Shown here piece after piece: positions 53,148-62,441 of a stretch of 64,000 nt of DNA. Origin of the DNA: Acidimicrobiales bacterium (GTDB lineage Bacteria; Actinomycetota; Acidimicrobiia; Acidimicrobiales; DATDAH01); the NCBI GenBank assembly GCA_016794585.1, contig JAEUJM010000018.1, forward strand, positions 1 to 64,000. The letters are read 5' to 3'. A model generated the notes under the pieces. The model was not told the origin of the DNA, ran no database searches, and was given only the letters and a program-made list of their open reading frames with translations. Both the position numbers and the translations under genes were made by a program. Positions within the stretch are counted from its first letter, which is position 1. Each line of letters begins with the position of its first letter.

Positions 53148-54185
53148 TCAGACGTCGATCGCGAGGTCCTGGCCGACCACCAGACCCTCGGCGCCGCCGA
53201 CGTAGAGGGCGGACCCGTCACCGCTCCAGGCCATGCAGGCGCCCGACTCGCCGAGGTCATGATCAGCGACCGGTCGCGCTCGCTTCGGGGTCGCCCAGAG
53301 GTACTGGCCCCCGGCGCCGTCGAGCGCGGCGAGCGCCCGGCCGTCCGGGCGGTAGGCCAGCGCGGCGATGTGGCGGGTGGGTCCCGTGAGGGTCGCGGGC
53401 CGCGTACCGCGCGGGCCTCGACCGGCGAAGTCCCAGATCGTCACGTCGCCGACGCCGCCGACGGCGAGGTAGCGCGACGACGGGTCCCAGGCGAGGTGCT
53501 CGATCTTGGCGGGATAGCCGGTCATCGCCAGGTCGTCGCCGGACCACAGCCGCCACACGTGGACGGTCGCGTCCTGGCCGCCGGCAGCCACCCACTTCCC
53601 GTCCGGTGAGCGCTCGAGGCTGAGCAGCGAGCCCTTCCAGGCGAAGTGGGTGGTGGGGCGATCGGGGTCGCCTGGGCGGTACCACCGGACACCGCCGTAA
53701 CAGGCCACGCCGACCGACACGCCGTCCGCCGACCACTCGAGCGCGGTCGCCGTCGACTCGAGGTCCGACCAGCGGTGGACGATCGCGCCTTCGGCGTCGA
53801 GCACGGTCAGCGATCGACCGGCGGCGACCGCCACGAGCGGGTCGACCGGCGACCACCGTACGGCCGCCCCCCAGCCGTCGAGGCCGACCTCGGCCACGGC
53901 CCGGCCACCCTCCGCGAGCGCCAGTCGGATGCAGTTGTCCTGGCCCGCCGTGGCTACGACGCGCCCGTCGCACGACCATGCTCCGGAGAGAGCACCCAGA
54001 GGGTGGAGCGGGAGCCGGGCGGTCGCCTCACCTGACGCCGTGTCGAGGAGGGTGGCCTCTCCTGACAGGGACGTGGCCAGGAGATGGCGGCCATCCGGCG
54101 CGGGCGAGACCGAGGTGACGTAGTCGTCGAGTCGGGTCGCCCATCGCCGGGTCACGGTCGTGGGCAGGCGGGACAGCGCGCTCAT
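53148..54185 (-). CDS. WD40-repeat beta-propeller protein
   Basis: A 345-residue cytoplasmic protein without signal peptide. At least six repeats with the WD40 pattern are visible, for example SPDGKWVAAGGQDATVHVWR and SSRYLAVGGVGDVTIWDF; a seven-bladed propeller is likely. It has no catalytic motif, so it should act as a protein-interaction platform. It overlaps the CobW-type GTPase by ATGA and is the last gene of the zinc-uptake operon. WD40 proteins are uncommon in such operons; a link to the GTPase or to zinc delivery is inference. Confidence 0.75.
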   Translation of the reverse strand: MSALSRLPTTVTRRWATRLDDYVTSVSPAPDGRHLLATSLSGEATLLDTASGEATARLPLHPLGALSGAWSCDGRVVATAGQDNCIRLALAEGGRAVAEVGLDGWGAAVRWSPVDPLVAVAAGRSLTVLDAEGAIVHRWSDLESTATALEWSADGVSVGVACYGGVRWYRPGDPDRPTTHFAWKGSLLSLERSPDGKWVAAGGQDATVHVWRLWSGDDLAMTGYPAKIEHLAWDPSSRYLAVGGVGDVTIWDFAGRGPRGTRPATLTGPTRHIAALAYRPDGRALAALDGAGGQYLWATPKRARPVADHDLGESGACMAWSGDGSALYVGGAEGLVVGQDLAIDV

Positions 54186-55186
54186 CGGGGACCCGCCAGG
54201 CATCCGCGGAGCGAGGACTCGAGCTGCACCCGGTCCAGGTTGCGGCCGATGAACACGAGGCGGTTGGTGCGGGGACCGCCCGACTCCCACGGTCGGTCTG
54301 GCTGTGAGTCGAAGAGCATGTGTACGCCCTGGAACACGTGGCGGCGGTCGTCGCCGGCGATGGCGAGGATGCCCTTCATGCGGAAGATGTCGATGCCCTG
54401 CTCGGCCAGCAGGGTGCCGAGCCAGTCGTTGAGCCGCTCGCCGTCGAGCTCGCCGTCGAGCTCGATGCCCACGGAGGTGACGCTCAGGTCGTGCTGGTGG
54501 TCGGTGTCGGTGAGGAAGGTGGGGTCGAGATCGAGCGCGCGATCGAGGTCGAACGCGCCCACGTCGAGGATGGCGTCGAGGTCCACCTGGCCGTAGGTGG
54601 CGCGGTGGATGTCGGCGAGCGCGTTCACGGACCGCAGGCGCAGCTCGACAGCGTCGGCTTCCTCCTCGGTCACCAGGTCGAGCTTGTTCAGAACGATCCG
54701 GTCGGCGAACGCCACCTGCTCCAGTGACTCGTTCTCGACCCCTTCGGGCTTCTCCTCGTCGAGGTGCTGGCCGATGTGCCTGGCGTCGACCAGCGTGACG
54801 ATGGCGTCGAGTCGGAGCTGGCTGCGGATCTCGTCGTCGACGAAGAACGTCTGGGCGACCGGCGCCGGGTCGGCGAGGCCGGTGGTCTCCACGAGGATGT
54901 GGTCGAAGCGCTCGCGGCGGCGCATCAGGTTGCCGAGGATGCGGATGAGGTCGCCCCGCACCGTGCAGCAGATGCAGCCGTTGTTCATCTCGAAGATCTC
55001 CTCCTCCGCATCGAGCACGAGGGCGTCGTCGATGCCGATCTCGCCGAACTCGTTCTCGATCACCGCGATGCGGCGCCCGTGCTGTGCCGTGAGGATGTGG
55101 TTCAACAGCGTCGTCTTCCCCGAGCCGAGGAAGCCCGTGAGCACGGTCACGGGCACGAGGTCGGTGGTGGTGTCTGTGTCGGTCAT
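54182..55186 (-). CDS. CobW/COG0523 family zinc-metallochaperone GTPase
   Basis: A 334-residue GTPase. The P-loop GFLGSGKTT is at 18-26, the metal-binding CICC (C71, C73, C74) is at 71-74, ETTG (Walker B) near 99-102, and NKLD at 166-169. COG0523 proteins (ZigA/ZNG1) deliver zinc to client enzymes using GTP under zinc shortage. Its place behind znuACB and ahead of the WD40 gene, with 4-base overlaps at each junction, fits that role strongly. Confidence 0.88.
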   Translation of the reverse strand: MTDTDTTTDLVPVTVLTGFLGSGKTTLLNHILTAQHGRRIAVIENEFGEIGIDDALVLDAEEEIFEMNNGCICCTVRGDLIRILGNLMRRRERFDHILVETTGLADPAPVAQTFFVDDEIRSQLRLDAIVTLVDARHIGQHLDEEKPEGVENESLEQVAFADRIVLNKLDLVTEEEADAVELRLRSVNALADIHRATYGQVDLDAILDVGAFDLDRALDLDPTFLTDTDHQHDLSVTSVGIELDGELDGERLNDWLGTLLAEQGIDIFRMKGILAIAGDDRRHVFQGVHMLFDSQPDRPWESGGPRTNRLVFIGRNLDRVQLESSLRGCLAGPR

Positions 55187-56067
55187 GTCGGAACTCCGTT
55201 GTGAGGGGCGATCGGTGGTGGTTCGGCGGGCTGGCGTCGGAACCGGTGCTCGACACGGGCCGGCACGGTGGCGGTGAACACGACGAGGAAGATGCCGGCG
55301 GCGGTCAGGGCGATGGTCGCCCCGGGCGGCGTGTCGAGGTGGTAGCTGGCGGTCAGGCCGCCGACGGTCGAGGTGAGCCCGCCCACGACGGCCACCGCCG
55401 TCATGGTCGACAGGCGATGGGTGACGAGGCGGGCCGTGGCCGCCGGCGTGACGAGGATGGCGACGCTCATCAGGAGCCCGACGGTCTGGAGGGAGACCAC
55501 GACGCTGACGGACACGAGGGCGAGGACGACCAGGCGGAGCTTGCGGTCGTCGATGCCGACCTGGCGGGCGTGGGTGGGGTCGAAGGTGGCGGCGAGCAGG
55601 TCCCGGTGCAGGACGGCGACGACGACGAGCGCGCTCAGGGCGAGCACGCCGTTCACCCGCAGTTCGCTCACGCTCACCGTGGTGATCTGGCCGAGGAGGA
55701 AGTGGGAGAGGTCGACCCCGATCCCGTCGCTGCGCGAGATGATCAGCACGCCGACCGCGAAGAGGATCGTCTCGACGACGCCGATGACCGTGTCATCCCC
55801 GAGTCGCCGCCGGCTTCCGAGCACGCTGATGAGGCCGCCCATCACCAGCCCGGCCACCAGCGCGCCCGCGGCGATGCTGGCACCGACCAGATAGGCGACC
55901 GCGACCCCCGAGAGCGTGGCGTGGGACATCGCGTCGCCGAGGTAGGCCAGGCGGCGCAGCACCACCCACACACCCACCACCGGGCAGAGGACGCCGATGA
56001 TGGCCGCCGTGGCCAGGGCGTGGCGCATGAACTGGGTCTGGTAGGGGTCCAGCAGCCACGACGCCAT
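55183..56067 (-). CDS. znuB: zinc ABC transporter permease ZnuB
   Basis: A 294-residue membrane protein with about eight hydrophobic helices. GDAMSHATLSGVAVAYLVG and the YHLDTPPGATIAL C-terminal loop are typical of the ABC-3 (ZnuB/TroC) metal permease family. It moves Zn2+ (Mn2+ cannot be excluded) inward together with ZnuA and ZnuC. It overlaps ZnuC by TGATG (1 base) and CobW by ATGA. The C-terminal tail is basic and proline-rich. Confidence 0.88.
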   Translation of the reverse strand: MASWLLDPYQTQFMRHALATAAIIGVLCPVVGVWVVLRRLAYLGDAMSHATLSGVAVAYLVGASIAAGALVAGLVMGGLISVLGSRRRLGDDTVIGVVETILFAVGVLIISRSDGIGVDLSHFLLGQITTVSVSELRVNGVLALSALVVVAVLHRDLLAATFDPTHARQVGIDDRKLRLVVLALVSVSVVVSLQTVGLLMSVAILVTPAATARLVTHRLSTMTAVAVVGGLTSTVGGLTASYHLDTPPGATIALTAAGIFLVVFTATVPARVEHRFRRQPAEPPPIAPHNGVPT

Positions 56068-56837
56068 CAGACGGCCGCCACGGTCAGGTCGGCGAGGTCG
56101 GTGCCGCTGCCAAAGGTGGCATCGAGGGTGTCGGCGTCGAGGACCTGGTCGGGCGAGCCGTCGGCCACGAGTCGGCCGTTGATGGCCAGGCAGCGGGCGA
56201 AATGGTGGCGGGTGAGGGCCAGGTCGTGGGTGGCGACGAGCACGGTGCGCCCGTCGTCGGCGAGCGACCGGAGGAGGTGGATGAGGTCGGTGGTGCTCGG
56301 CAGGTCGAGACCGGCCATCGGCTCGTCGAGCAGCAGGACTCCCGCCTCCTGCGTGAGCGCTCGGGCGACGAAGGCGCGCTGCGCCTGGCCACCGGAGAGG
56401 GTGCCGATGGGATCCCGGCCGCGATCGGTGAGCCCCACGCGCTCGAGCGCGCCGGCGACCGCCTGGCGGTCGATGTGACGGGGTCGGCGCCACGGAGGCA
56501 GATGTGGCCGGCGGCCGGTGAGGACGAGCTGCTCGACCGTGATGGGGAAGTGAAGGTCCACGTCGGCCCGCTGGGGGAGGAAGGCGACCTTGGCCCGTGT
56601 GCTCCGCTGGTGGTGGCAGCCGTCGCCGCCGACGGCGAGCTCGCCGTCCGCGGGGACCAACCCGCACAGCGCCTTGAAGAGGGTCGACTTCCCCGCACCG
56701 TTCGGCCCGATGACCGCGATGAGCTCGCTCCATCCGGCTGCGAACGAGACGGAGCGCAAGGCGACCCGGGTGCCGTAGGTGACCGAGACGTCACGGGCCA
56801 GGACCGCGGCGGGGGGCCCGCCGGCGCGACCCGTCAC
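56067..56837 (-). CDS. znuC: zinc ABC transporter ATP-binding protein ZnuC
   Basis: A 256-residue ATPase. Walker A GPNGAGKST, signature LSGGQAQRAFVA, Walker B VLLLDEPMAGLD and switch ATHDLAL are all present; the length is normal for ZnuC. It powers the ZnuA-ZnuB metal importer. GTG start overlaps the ZnuA stop by GTGA. Confidence 0.88.
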   Translation of the reverse strand: MTGRAGGPPAAVLARDVSVTYGTRVALRSVSFAAGWSELIAVIGPNGAGKSTLFKALCGLVPADGELAVGGDGCHHQRSTRAKVAFLPQRADVDLHFPITVEQLVLTGRRPHLPPWRRPRHIDRQAVAGALERVGLTDRGRDPIGTLSGGQAQRAFVARALTQEAGVLLLDEPMAGLDLPSTTDLIHLLRSLADDGRTVLVATHDLALTRHHFARCLAINGRLVADGSPDQVLDADTLDATFGSGTDLADLTVAAV

Positions 56838-57814
56838 GAGCAGCCGAGGCCCTCGGTCAGCGAGTCGAGGTTCTCCCGCATGATCGTGTCGTAGGTGGCC
56901 CCGTCGTCGAGGCGGTCCTGGGTGATGCTCTCGACCGGGTCCAGGGCGTCGGTGCTCGCGCCGATCTCGTCGGCCACGGTCTCGGCGAGGTCCGGCGGCA
57001 CCTGCTCCTCGAAGAAGATGACCTGCACGTCGTTCTCGCGGGCTGCGTCCGCCACGGCCTCGAGGGTGCGAGGGTCCGGATCGTCGTCCGGGGTGATCCC
57101 GGCGATCGCGATCTGGACGAGGTCGTGACGTCGGGCCAGGTACTCGAAGGCGCGGTGGCTGGTGACGATGACCCGTGAGTCGCAGTCGGCGAGGCCCGCC
57201 CGATAGTCGGCGTCCAGCGTGTTCAGCTCGTCCTGGTAGGCGGCGAGGCCCGCGTCGAAGTCGGCGGCGCCGTCCGGATCGAGATCGACAAGGGCGGCGT
57301 GGGCGTCCTCGGCGATCTGCGCCTGGAGGAGGGGGTCGACCCAGACGTGAGGATCGGAGCCGTCGGCGAGCACCTCGCCGTCGGCCTCGCCCTGGGTGCC
57401 CTGGAGTTGATCGGCGGCCGGAAGGAGGTCGATCCCTTCCAGACCGTCGACGACCGTGACGTCGTCGCCGAGGCCACCCACCGCATCCTCGACCTGAGGC
57501 TGGAACCCACCCGACAGGTACAGGACGAGGTCGACGTCGGCGAGGTCGGTGACCTGCCGAGGCGTGAGCTCCAGGTCGTGAGGGCCCCCACCGGGCGGTG
57601 TGAGGTTCGTCACCTCGACCCGATCACCGCCGACGCGCTCGAGTGCCTCGGCCAGCGGATAGAAGGCGGCGGCCGCCTGGACTTGCTCCCTGTCGGCGCC
57701 GACCTCCGAGTCCCCGGCATCCTCCTCGGAGGACGCGCACGACGCAGACACGGCGAGGGCGAGGACGATCATCGCGGGGCGGAGGGCACGGGCGGTGAGA
57801 AAGGCAGAAAGCAT
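56834..57814 (-). CDS. znuA: zinc ABC transporter substrate-binding lipoprotein ZnuA
   Basis: A 326-residue exported lipoprotein with lipobox VSASC, C26. The metal-site histidines H79 (PHDLE), H156 (PHVWVD) and H220 (TSHRAF) are visible, the fourth ligand being an acidic residue in the C-terminal lobe. The flexible loop that is histidine-rich in many ZnuA proteins is short and acidic here. It binds Zn2+ outside and passes it to ZnuB. A Zur-like palindrome overlaps the promoter upstream. Confidence 0.88.
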   Translation of the reverse strand: MLSAFLTARALRPAMIVLALAVSASCASSEEDAGDSEVGADREQVQAAAAFYPLAEALERVGGDRVEVTNLTPPGGGPHDLELTPRQVTDLADVDLVLYLSGGFQPQVEDAVGGLGDDVTVVDGLEGIDLLPAADQLQGTQGEADGEVLADGSDPHVWVDPLLQAQIAEDAHAALVDLDPDGAADFDAGLAAYQDELNTLDADYRAGLADCDSRVIVTSHRAFEYLARRHDLVQIAIAGITPDDDPDPRTLEAVADAARENDVQVIFFEEQVPPDLAETVADEIGASTDALDPVESITQDRLDDGATYDTIMRENLDSLTEGLGCS

Positions 57815-57832
57815 GACGGCGTCCTATCTGGT

Positions 57833-57853
57833 TAAGAATAGGAATCATTCTTA
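57833..57853 (-). promoter_or_regulatory. Zur-like operator in the znuA promoter
   Basis: TAAGAAT (57833-57839) and ATTCTTA (57847-57853) are perfect 7-base arms with a 7-base centre, AT-rich in a GC-rich genome, as in Fur/Zur boxes. On the minus strand, TTGACC (57860-57865) is a possible -35 and TATTCT (inside the palindrome) the -10, spaced slightly wide at 19 bases. The site is 19-39 bases before the znuA ATG, so a Zn-loaded Zur would block transcription. Confidence 0.7.
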
Positions 57854-58087
57854 TCAGTGGGTCAAGGGGCCGGCCAAATCAGCTGCCGATCGCCTCTGGC
57901 CGGATGCGGCCTCGGAGCCGGTTTGCTCGTTCGCTGGCCGCGGTCGCGGCGCGGGTGCAGGCGACCTCGGTCCCCAGCCCGGCCGGCCCGACATGTTGGA
58001 AGGGGTGATCGAAGCCGGCGGCCGCCACGACCCGCTGCCGTGATCACCGTGCGCCGCTGAGACTCTCGCGACCAGCCCCTCCTGGGT
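57854..58087. other. noncoding gap between znuA and the kinase-like gene
   Basis: A 234-base stretch. I see no credible ORF, RNA gene or strong hairpin in it. It presumably carries the znuA promoter at its left edge. Confidence 0.4.
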
Positions 58088-58861
58088 CTACGTCGGGAGC
58101 GAGTCCCCGGTCTCACGGGCGACGAGGGTGCGGATGGCGTCGGCCTCGCCGGGGCGGACGTTGGGGTCGTGCAGGCGGTGGCGGGCGACGGCGGGGAGGA
58201 GGGCCCGGGCGGCCGCTTCGCGGCCGGACGAACGGACGAAGGTGCGCACCAATCGGGCGCGCAGGCGGGGCTCCGCTGCTCGTTCGACCATCGTCACGAG
58301 GCGGTGGGGCAGCGAGCCTGCCGGCGGTGGCTGGTCATGGTCGAACGCCGCCATCAGCAGCCAGGTGAGGGCGACGTCGGCGTCCGGATCGGCCCGCCGG
58401 GCGTTGGTCCAGTCGATCACCACCGGGCCGGCGGCGGAGAGCAGGACGTTGCCGGGGTGCAGGTCCTGGTGGACGATGGCGTCGCCGGCGAGTGCCGACT
58501 CGGCGTGGTGGGCCAGGTCGGCCGGCGGGGGAAGGACGTGCAGCCGCGTGTGCAAATCGGCGAGCGTGCGGGCGTGGCGATCGACCTGCCACACCTTGGC
58601 CTCGATGGCCTCGAGCATGGTCGGGCCCTCGATGCGCTCGAGGACCATCTCGCCCGGGCCCACCCGGAACACCTGCGGGGCGGGGTAGCCCGCCGCCCGC
58701 ACGTGCTCCATGATGGCGGCCTCCGCTCGCAGGTCACGCGCCGCCGAGGGTGTCCGCCGCAGCACCCGGTCGTCACCGAGGGCGTGAACCGCGGCGTCCC
58801 GGCCGGCGGCCAGCACCGGCCCGAGCTCATCCTCCGGCGTGCGCCGCTCGTCGACCTCCAT
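58088..58861 (-). CDS. aminoglycoside phosphotransferase-fold kinase-like protein
   Basis: A 257-residue kinase-like protein. The catalytic loop is HQDLHPGNVL and the metal-binding site is VIDWTNARRADPDADVALTW; MVLERIEGPTM is the hinge region. The substrate is a small molecule, not identified. TAGCGT lies 8 bases before the ATG (58870-58875), a probable near-leaderless promoter. It is a single gene, downstream of the AKR on the same strand. Confidence 0.78.
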   Translation of the reverse strand: MEVDERRTPEDELGPVLAAGRDAAVHALGDDRVLRRTPSAARDLRAEAAIMEHVRAAGYPAPQVFRVGPGEMVLERIEGPTMLEAIEAKVWQVDRHARTLADLHTRLHVLPPPADLAHHAESALAGDAIVHQDLHPGNVLLSAAGPVVIDWTNARRADPDADVALTWLLMAAFDHDQPPPAGSLPHRLVTMVERAAEPRLRARLVRTFVRSSGREAAARALLPAVARHRLHDPNVRPGEADAIRTLVARETGDSLPT

Positions 58862-58917
58862 CCCCGCCGACGCTACGCCTCCCCCTCACCTCCTCGCTGT
58901 GGGCGTGGCGCTCCGGG

Positions 58918-59883
58918 CTACGCCAGCGCCGCCGCGATGCGGGTGAGGACCTCGTCGTCGAGGAGGGGGACCACGTCGAGGGCGGCGAGGTTCTCCTCGA
59001 GCTGGCTCACCCGGCTGGCGCCGAGGATCACCGTCGAGACGTTCGGGTTGCGGGTGCACCAGGCGATGGCGAGGTGGGTGAGGCTGCACCCGAGGTCGTC
59101 GGCGATGGCCTTCAGGGCCAGCACCTTCTGGTTGGCGTCCTCGGTGAGGAGCACGTCCCGCAGCCACTCGTAGCCCTCGAGGCCGAGGCGGCTGCCGTCG
59201 GGCACCTCGTCGAGGTACTTGCCGGTGAGCAGGCCCGACGCCAGGGGGCTCCACGTGGTGAGGCCGAGGCCGATCTCGTCGTAGAGCGGGGCGTACTCGT
59301 CCTCGACTCGGCCGGGCACGAGCAGGCTGTACTGCGGCTGCTCCATCACCGGCTTGTGCAGGTGGTGACGGTCGGCGATCTTCCAGGCCGTCCGGATGTC
59401 CTCGGCGCTCCACTCCGATGTGCCCCAGTAGAGGGCCTTGCCCGACGCCACGATGTCGTGCATCGCCCACACCGTCTCCTCGATGGGCGTCTGCGGGTCC
59501 GGCCGGTGGCAGAACAGCAGGTCGACGTAGTCGAGCCCGAAGCGCTCGAGGCTGCCGTCGATGGCCGACAACAGGTACTTGCGGTTCAGCGTCTCCTTCA
59601 TGTTGACGTCGTCCTTGATGCCGAAGAAGAGCTTCGTGGACACGACGTAGGTGTCCCGGTCCCAGCCCAGGTCGGCTAGGGCCTGGCCCATGACCCGCTC
59701 GGACTCGCCGCCCTCGTAGCCCTCGGCGTTGTCGAAGAAGTTCACGCCGGCGTCGCGTGCGGTGGTCAGGCACTCGAGAGCGAGGTCGCGGTCGACCTGG
59801 CGCCCGAAGGTCACCCACGAGCCGAACGACAGCACGCTGAGCTTCAGGCCGGATCGTCCGAGGCGGCGGTATTCCATGGTCAT
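58918..59883 (-). CDS. aldo/keto reductase
   Basis: A 321-residue AKR of the Kv-beta/L-glyceraldehyde 3-phosphate reductase type. The catalytic tetrad is visible: D (FFDNAEGY), Y (GYEGG), K (VSTKLFFG) and H (LLFCHRPD). NADPH-binding [10 protein letters not shown] is near the C-terminus. It reduces aldehydes or ketones in the cytoplasm. TAGCGT is 7 bases before ATG (59891-59896), so it is likely leaderless. ATG 59883 and ATG 59877 are both possible starts. Confidence 0.85.
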   Translation of the reverse strand: MTMEYRRLGRSGLKLSVLSFGSWVTFGRQVDRDLALECLTTARDAGVNFFDNAEGYEGGESERVMGQALADLGWDRDTYVVSTKLFFGIKDDVNMKETLNRKYLLSAIDGSLERFGLDYVDLLFCHRPDPQTPIEETVWAMHDIVASGKALYWGTSEWSAEDIRTAWKIADRHHLHKPVMEQPQYSLLVPGRVEDEYAPLYDEIGLGLTTWSPLASGLLTGKYLDEVPDGSRLGLEGYEWLRDVLLTEDANQKVLALKAIADDLGCSLTHLAIAWCTRNPNVSTVILGASRVSQLEENLAALDVVPLLDDEVLTRIAAALA

Positions 59884-59945
59884 GGCGCCAACGCTAGAGG
59901 TGTGAGCGCCGGAGCCCTACGAGATCGTGGGGCACCGGTCGGAGC

Positions 59946-61079
59946 TCAGGTCGGGCTCGGGTGACGGCGTCGGGCCACGCCGAGCGCGCCGCGGTGCACG
60001 AGACCGACGAACGCCGCCGTCCAGGCCGCGGCGGCCACGATCAACGCGACCTTCGGGAGCCAGTCCAGCGTCGAGGGGCCGAGGACGGCCAGCATCTTGA
60101 ACGTGGCCACGCTGTACATGCCGAGAGGGAAGACCAGCGCCCAGTAGGCGGGGTCGTAGCGCAGGGGCACCCGTCGGATGAGGTGGCGCCAGACGCCGAT
60201 CGCGATCATCAGTGGGAACCAGAAGGTGGCGGTCGCCCAGGCGAGGACGACCATGCCCTCGATGACGGGGGCGACCCGGTCGATGCGGCCGACGACCGCC
60301 TCCACATCGGGTGAGAGCGCCTCGCCCAGGGTCCCGGCCACGCCCAGGAGGTTGGAGCCCGCCAGGACGGTGATGGCCACGGCGCCGGCGGCGATCCATG
60401 CCGGCGGTGCCGCTTCGGTGGGCTCGAGCTCGTGGAACGTCCAGCGCAGGAACACCATGGTCATCACGATCAGGTACAGCACGATGCCCAGCAGGAACGC
60501 AGCGAGGCACAGGAAGGCCAGGGTCTCGCTGGGATGGAACGGCAGGAGCAGCGCGCCGAGCACCGCCACCGACTCGGTGGACACGGTGAGCAGGAACCAC
60601 GTGCCGTTGATGCCGGCGCCGAGACCGGGCTTCGGGGAGCGCAGCACGACGGCGATGAGCGTGGCGTAGACGAGGACCGCCCACAGGCACATGCTGATCC
60701 ACCACAGCACCCAGGCCAGGTCCCACCAGCCCTGGGTGATGCCCGACGCGCTGCCGAGGACGTTGGTGCCGGCCACGATGGTGAGGAAGGCGAAGCCCTT
60801 GGCGTGGCTGGTGAGGTCGTCGATCAGTCGTCTCGGGAAACGGACCAGCCGAGCCACGGTGAGCACGACCAGGATCACGTAGGCCACCCCGGCGACCACG
60901 TACAGCCCGTCGGCCAGCCGCGACAGCTCCTGCTGCTCGGCCCCGATGGTCACGATGCCGGTGGCCATCACGAGGGCGAAGTAGCCCGGGAAGAGGGTGG
61001 CCACGGGCGACGGGCGGTCGGGCGGTGGAGCGTCGCGCGAAGGATCGTCCGGTGGGGCCGTCGCGCCGGTGCCGTTCAC
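59946..61079 (-). CDS. TehA/SLAC1-type anion channel-like membrane protein
   Basis: A 377-residue membrane protein with ten hydrophobic helices. FPGYFALVMATGIVTIG at the first helix, and repeated patterns such as NGTWFLLTVSTESVAVLG, match the TehA/SLAC1 (tellurite-resistance/dicarboxylate transporter) family. It should be an anion channel; in this operon nitrate, nitrite, formate or a carboxylate are plausible. GTG 61079 overlaps the small membrane protein gene by GTGA. It is the last gene of the five-gene redox operon. Confidence 0.8.
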   Translation of the reverse strand: MNGTGATAPPDDPSRDAPPPDRPSPVATLFPGYFALVMATGIVTIGAEQQELSRLADGLYVVAGVAYVILVVLTVARLVRFPRRLIDDLTSHAKGFAFLTIVAGTNVLGSASGITQGWWDLAWVLWWISMCLWAVLVYATLIAVVLRSPKPGLGAGINGTWFLLTVSTESVAVLGALLLPFHPSETLAFLCLAAFLLGIVLYLIVMTMVFLRWTFHELEPTEAAPPAWIAAGAVAITVLAGSNLLGVAGTLGEALSPDVEAVVGRIDRVAPVIEGMVVLAWATATFWFPLMIAIGVWRHLIRRVPLRYDPAYWALVFPLGMYSVATFKMLAVLGPSTLDWLPKVALIVAAAAWTAAFVGLVHRGALGVARRRHPSPT

Positions 61080-61279
61080 GGCTGGAGGTACCGCAACAGG
61101 ACGGCCGACAACGCAGCGAGCACCACCGACACGCCGGCGGTGGCCCACGCGAGGGCCTCCTCGTCGGTCTGGAAGGCTTCGACCGCGACCGTGATGAGGA
61201 ACACCTGGAACGCGACCAGGATGATGACGTAGAGGACGATGGCCGAGGTGGCCCGGCGGTTCCGCGCCGACGTCCTCAT
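61076..61279 (-). CDS. small membrane protein, unknown function
   Basis: A 67-residue protein with two hydrophobic helices (about 10-32 and 41-63) connected by an acidic turn (QTDEEALAW). It overlaps the Rieske gene by ATGA and the TehA-like gene by GTGA. No family recognised. It could anchor the Rieske/ferredoxin proteins to the membrane. Confidence 0.7.
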   Translation of the reverse strand: MRTSARNRRATSAIVLYVIILVAFQVFLITVAVEAFQTDEEALAWATAGVSVVLAALSAVLLRYLQP

Positions 61280-61785
61280 GCCTTCGCCCCGAGCGCCCAG
61301 ATGACACCGTCGTCGCGGATCTCGACGTCGATGCGTCCGAGCGGCCGCGTCGGGGGGCCCGAGCGCACGGCGCCGGTGAGGGCTTCGAAGTTGCCCTCGT
61401 GGCAGGGGCAGTGCCAGCGCTGCTCGTCGGCCTCGAAGAACACCACGCAGCCGAGGTGGGTGCACTTCTGGCTGAACGCCACCACGTTCCGGTCGTCGAC
61501 CCGCAGCAGGACGGCGGGGTCGTTCTCGGTGGGGTAGCGGAAGAGGAAGGTGTCGCCCACGACCACGTCGTCCAACGGCACGATCGCCCTCGGTCGGCCC
61601 GCGTTGATGGTCCGCAGCTGGGTCCAGATGGCGAGCCCCACGTTGCCGGCCGCCATCACCCCGGCACCAGCCACGAGGTAGCGAGCGAACTCCCGGCGGG
61701 TCACCTCCTCCTCGGCCGCGGCCTCGTACGGGAAGTCGCGCTTCCAGATGGGCTGCGGGTCGGGGACGGGGGTGCCGGCGGTCAT
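61276..61785 (-). CDS. Rieske 2Fe-2S protein
   Basis: A 169-residue protein. C108-T-H110 (CTHLGC) and C126-P-C128-H129 (CPCHEG) form the Rieske cluster site, with C113 and C128 as the likely disulfide. [16 protein letters not shown] segment (about 29-44) is a twin-arginine-like signal or membrane anchor, so the cluster probably faces outward. It overlaps both neighbours by ATGA. It should pass electrons to or from the Mo enzyme and the ferredoxin-type protein. Confidence 0.88.
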   Translation of the reverse strand: MTAGTPVPDPQPIWKRDFPYEAAAEEEVTRREFARYLVAGAGVMAAGNVGLAIWTQLRTINAGRPRAIVPLDDVVVGDTFLFRYPTENDPAVLLRVDDRNVVAFSQKCTHLGCVVFFEADEQRWHCPCHEGNFEALTGAVRSGPPTRPLGRIDVEIRDDGVIWALGAKA

Positions 61786-62441
61786 CGGACCACCCCGCCA
61801 GAGCGATCGTGCATGCCCTCGTCCAGGCCGAACGGGTCGTCGAGCCATGTGCCGGTCGCCGCGCCACCGAGCACGTCGATCGGGCCGCCGCCGACGTCAT
61901 CGACGACGGCATGCACCTTGGTGTGCACCGACTGGCGGCCGAACAGCCAGTTGTCGACCAGGGCCCCGGGGCGGGTGGCGTGGAACTCCTCGACCGTGCC
62001 GTACCAGAGCGCCTCGCTGGGGCACACCGAGGCGCACATGGGCGCGTACCCCTCGGACGTCCGGTCGGTGCACATGTCGCACTTCATCATCTGGTCGACC
62101 TCGGCCACGTACTTGGGCACGCCGAACGGGCAGGCCAGGACGCAGTTGGAGCAGCCGATGCACCGGGGCTTGAGGGCGGACTGCACGACGCCGCCCTCGG
62201 TCTGCTTGATGGCGTCGGCGGGGCACACCTGCGCGCAGGTGGGGTCCTCGCAGTGCATGCACACCATGGGCGCGGTCTGGGTGCTGGCGGCCCGATCGAT
62301 GCGCTCGAGGTGGATGAGGGACTGGCCCCGGTGGGTGCCGCACTCCATGCAGGCCGACACACAGGCCTCGCAACCGATGCAGCGGCTCTGGTCGATGACG
62401 AACACCGGCGTGTCGTCGACGCCGTACCGCGTGGGCCTCAT
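61782..62441 (-). CDS. four-cluster ferredoxin-like electron-transfer subunit
   Basis: A 219-residue protein with four cysteine clusters in the DmsB/NrfC pattern: [37 protein letters not shown] and [14 protein letters not shown]. It should carry four 4Fe-4S clusters and wire the Mo enzyme to the membrane or to the Rieske protein. The ATG overlaps the Mo enzyme stop by ATGA. The C-terminal 60 residues after the last cluster ([21 protein letters not shown]) are unassigned. Confidence 0.88.
   Translation of the reverse strand: MRPTRYGVDDTPVFVIDQSRCIGCEACVSACMECGTHRGQSLIHLERIDRAASTQTAPMVCMHCEDPTCAQVCPADAIKQTEGGVVQSALKPRCIGCSNCVLACPFGVPKYVAEVDQMMKCDMCTDRTSEGYAPMCASVCPSEALWYGTVEEFHATRPGALVDNWLFGRQSVHTKVHAVVDDVGGGPIDVLGGAATGTWLDDPFGLDEGMHDRSGGVVR

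Noticed and set aside
57795-58043. An 82-codon plus-strand frame over the znuA promoter
   Set aside because: It overlaps the znuA start and the Zur-like box, has no recognisable protein features and its composition matches noncoding sequence.
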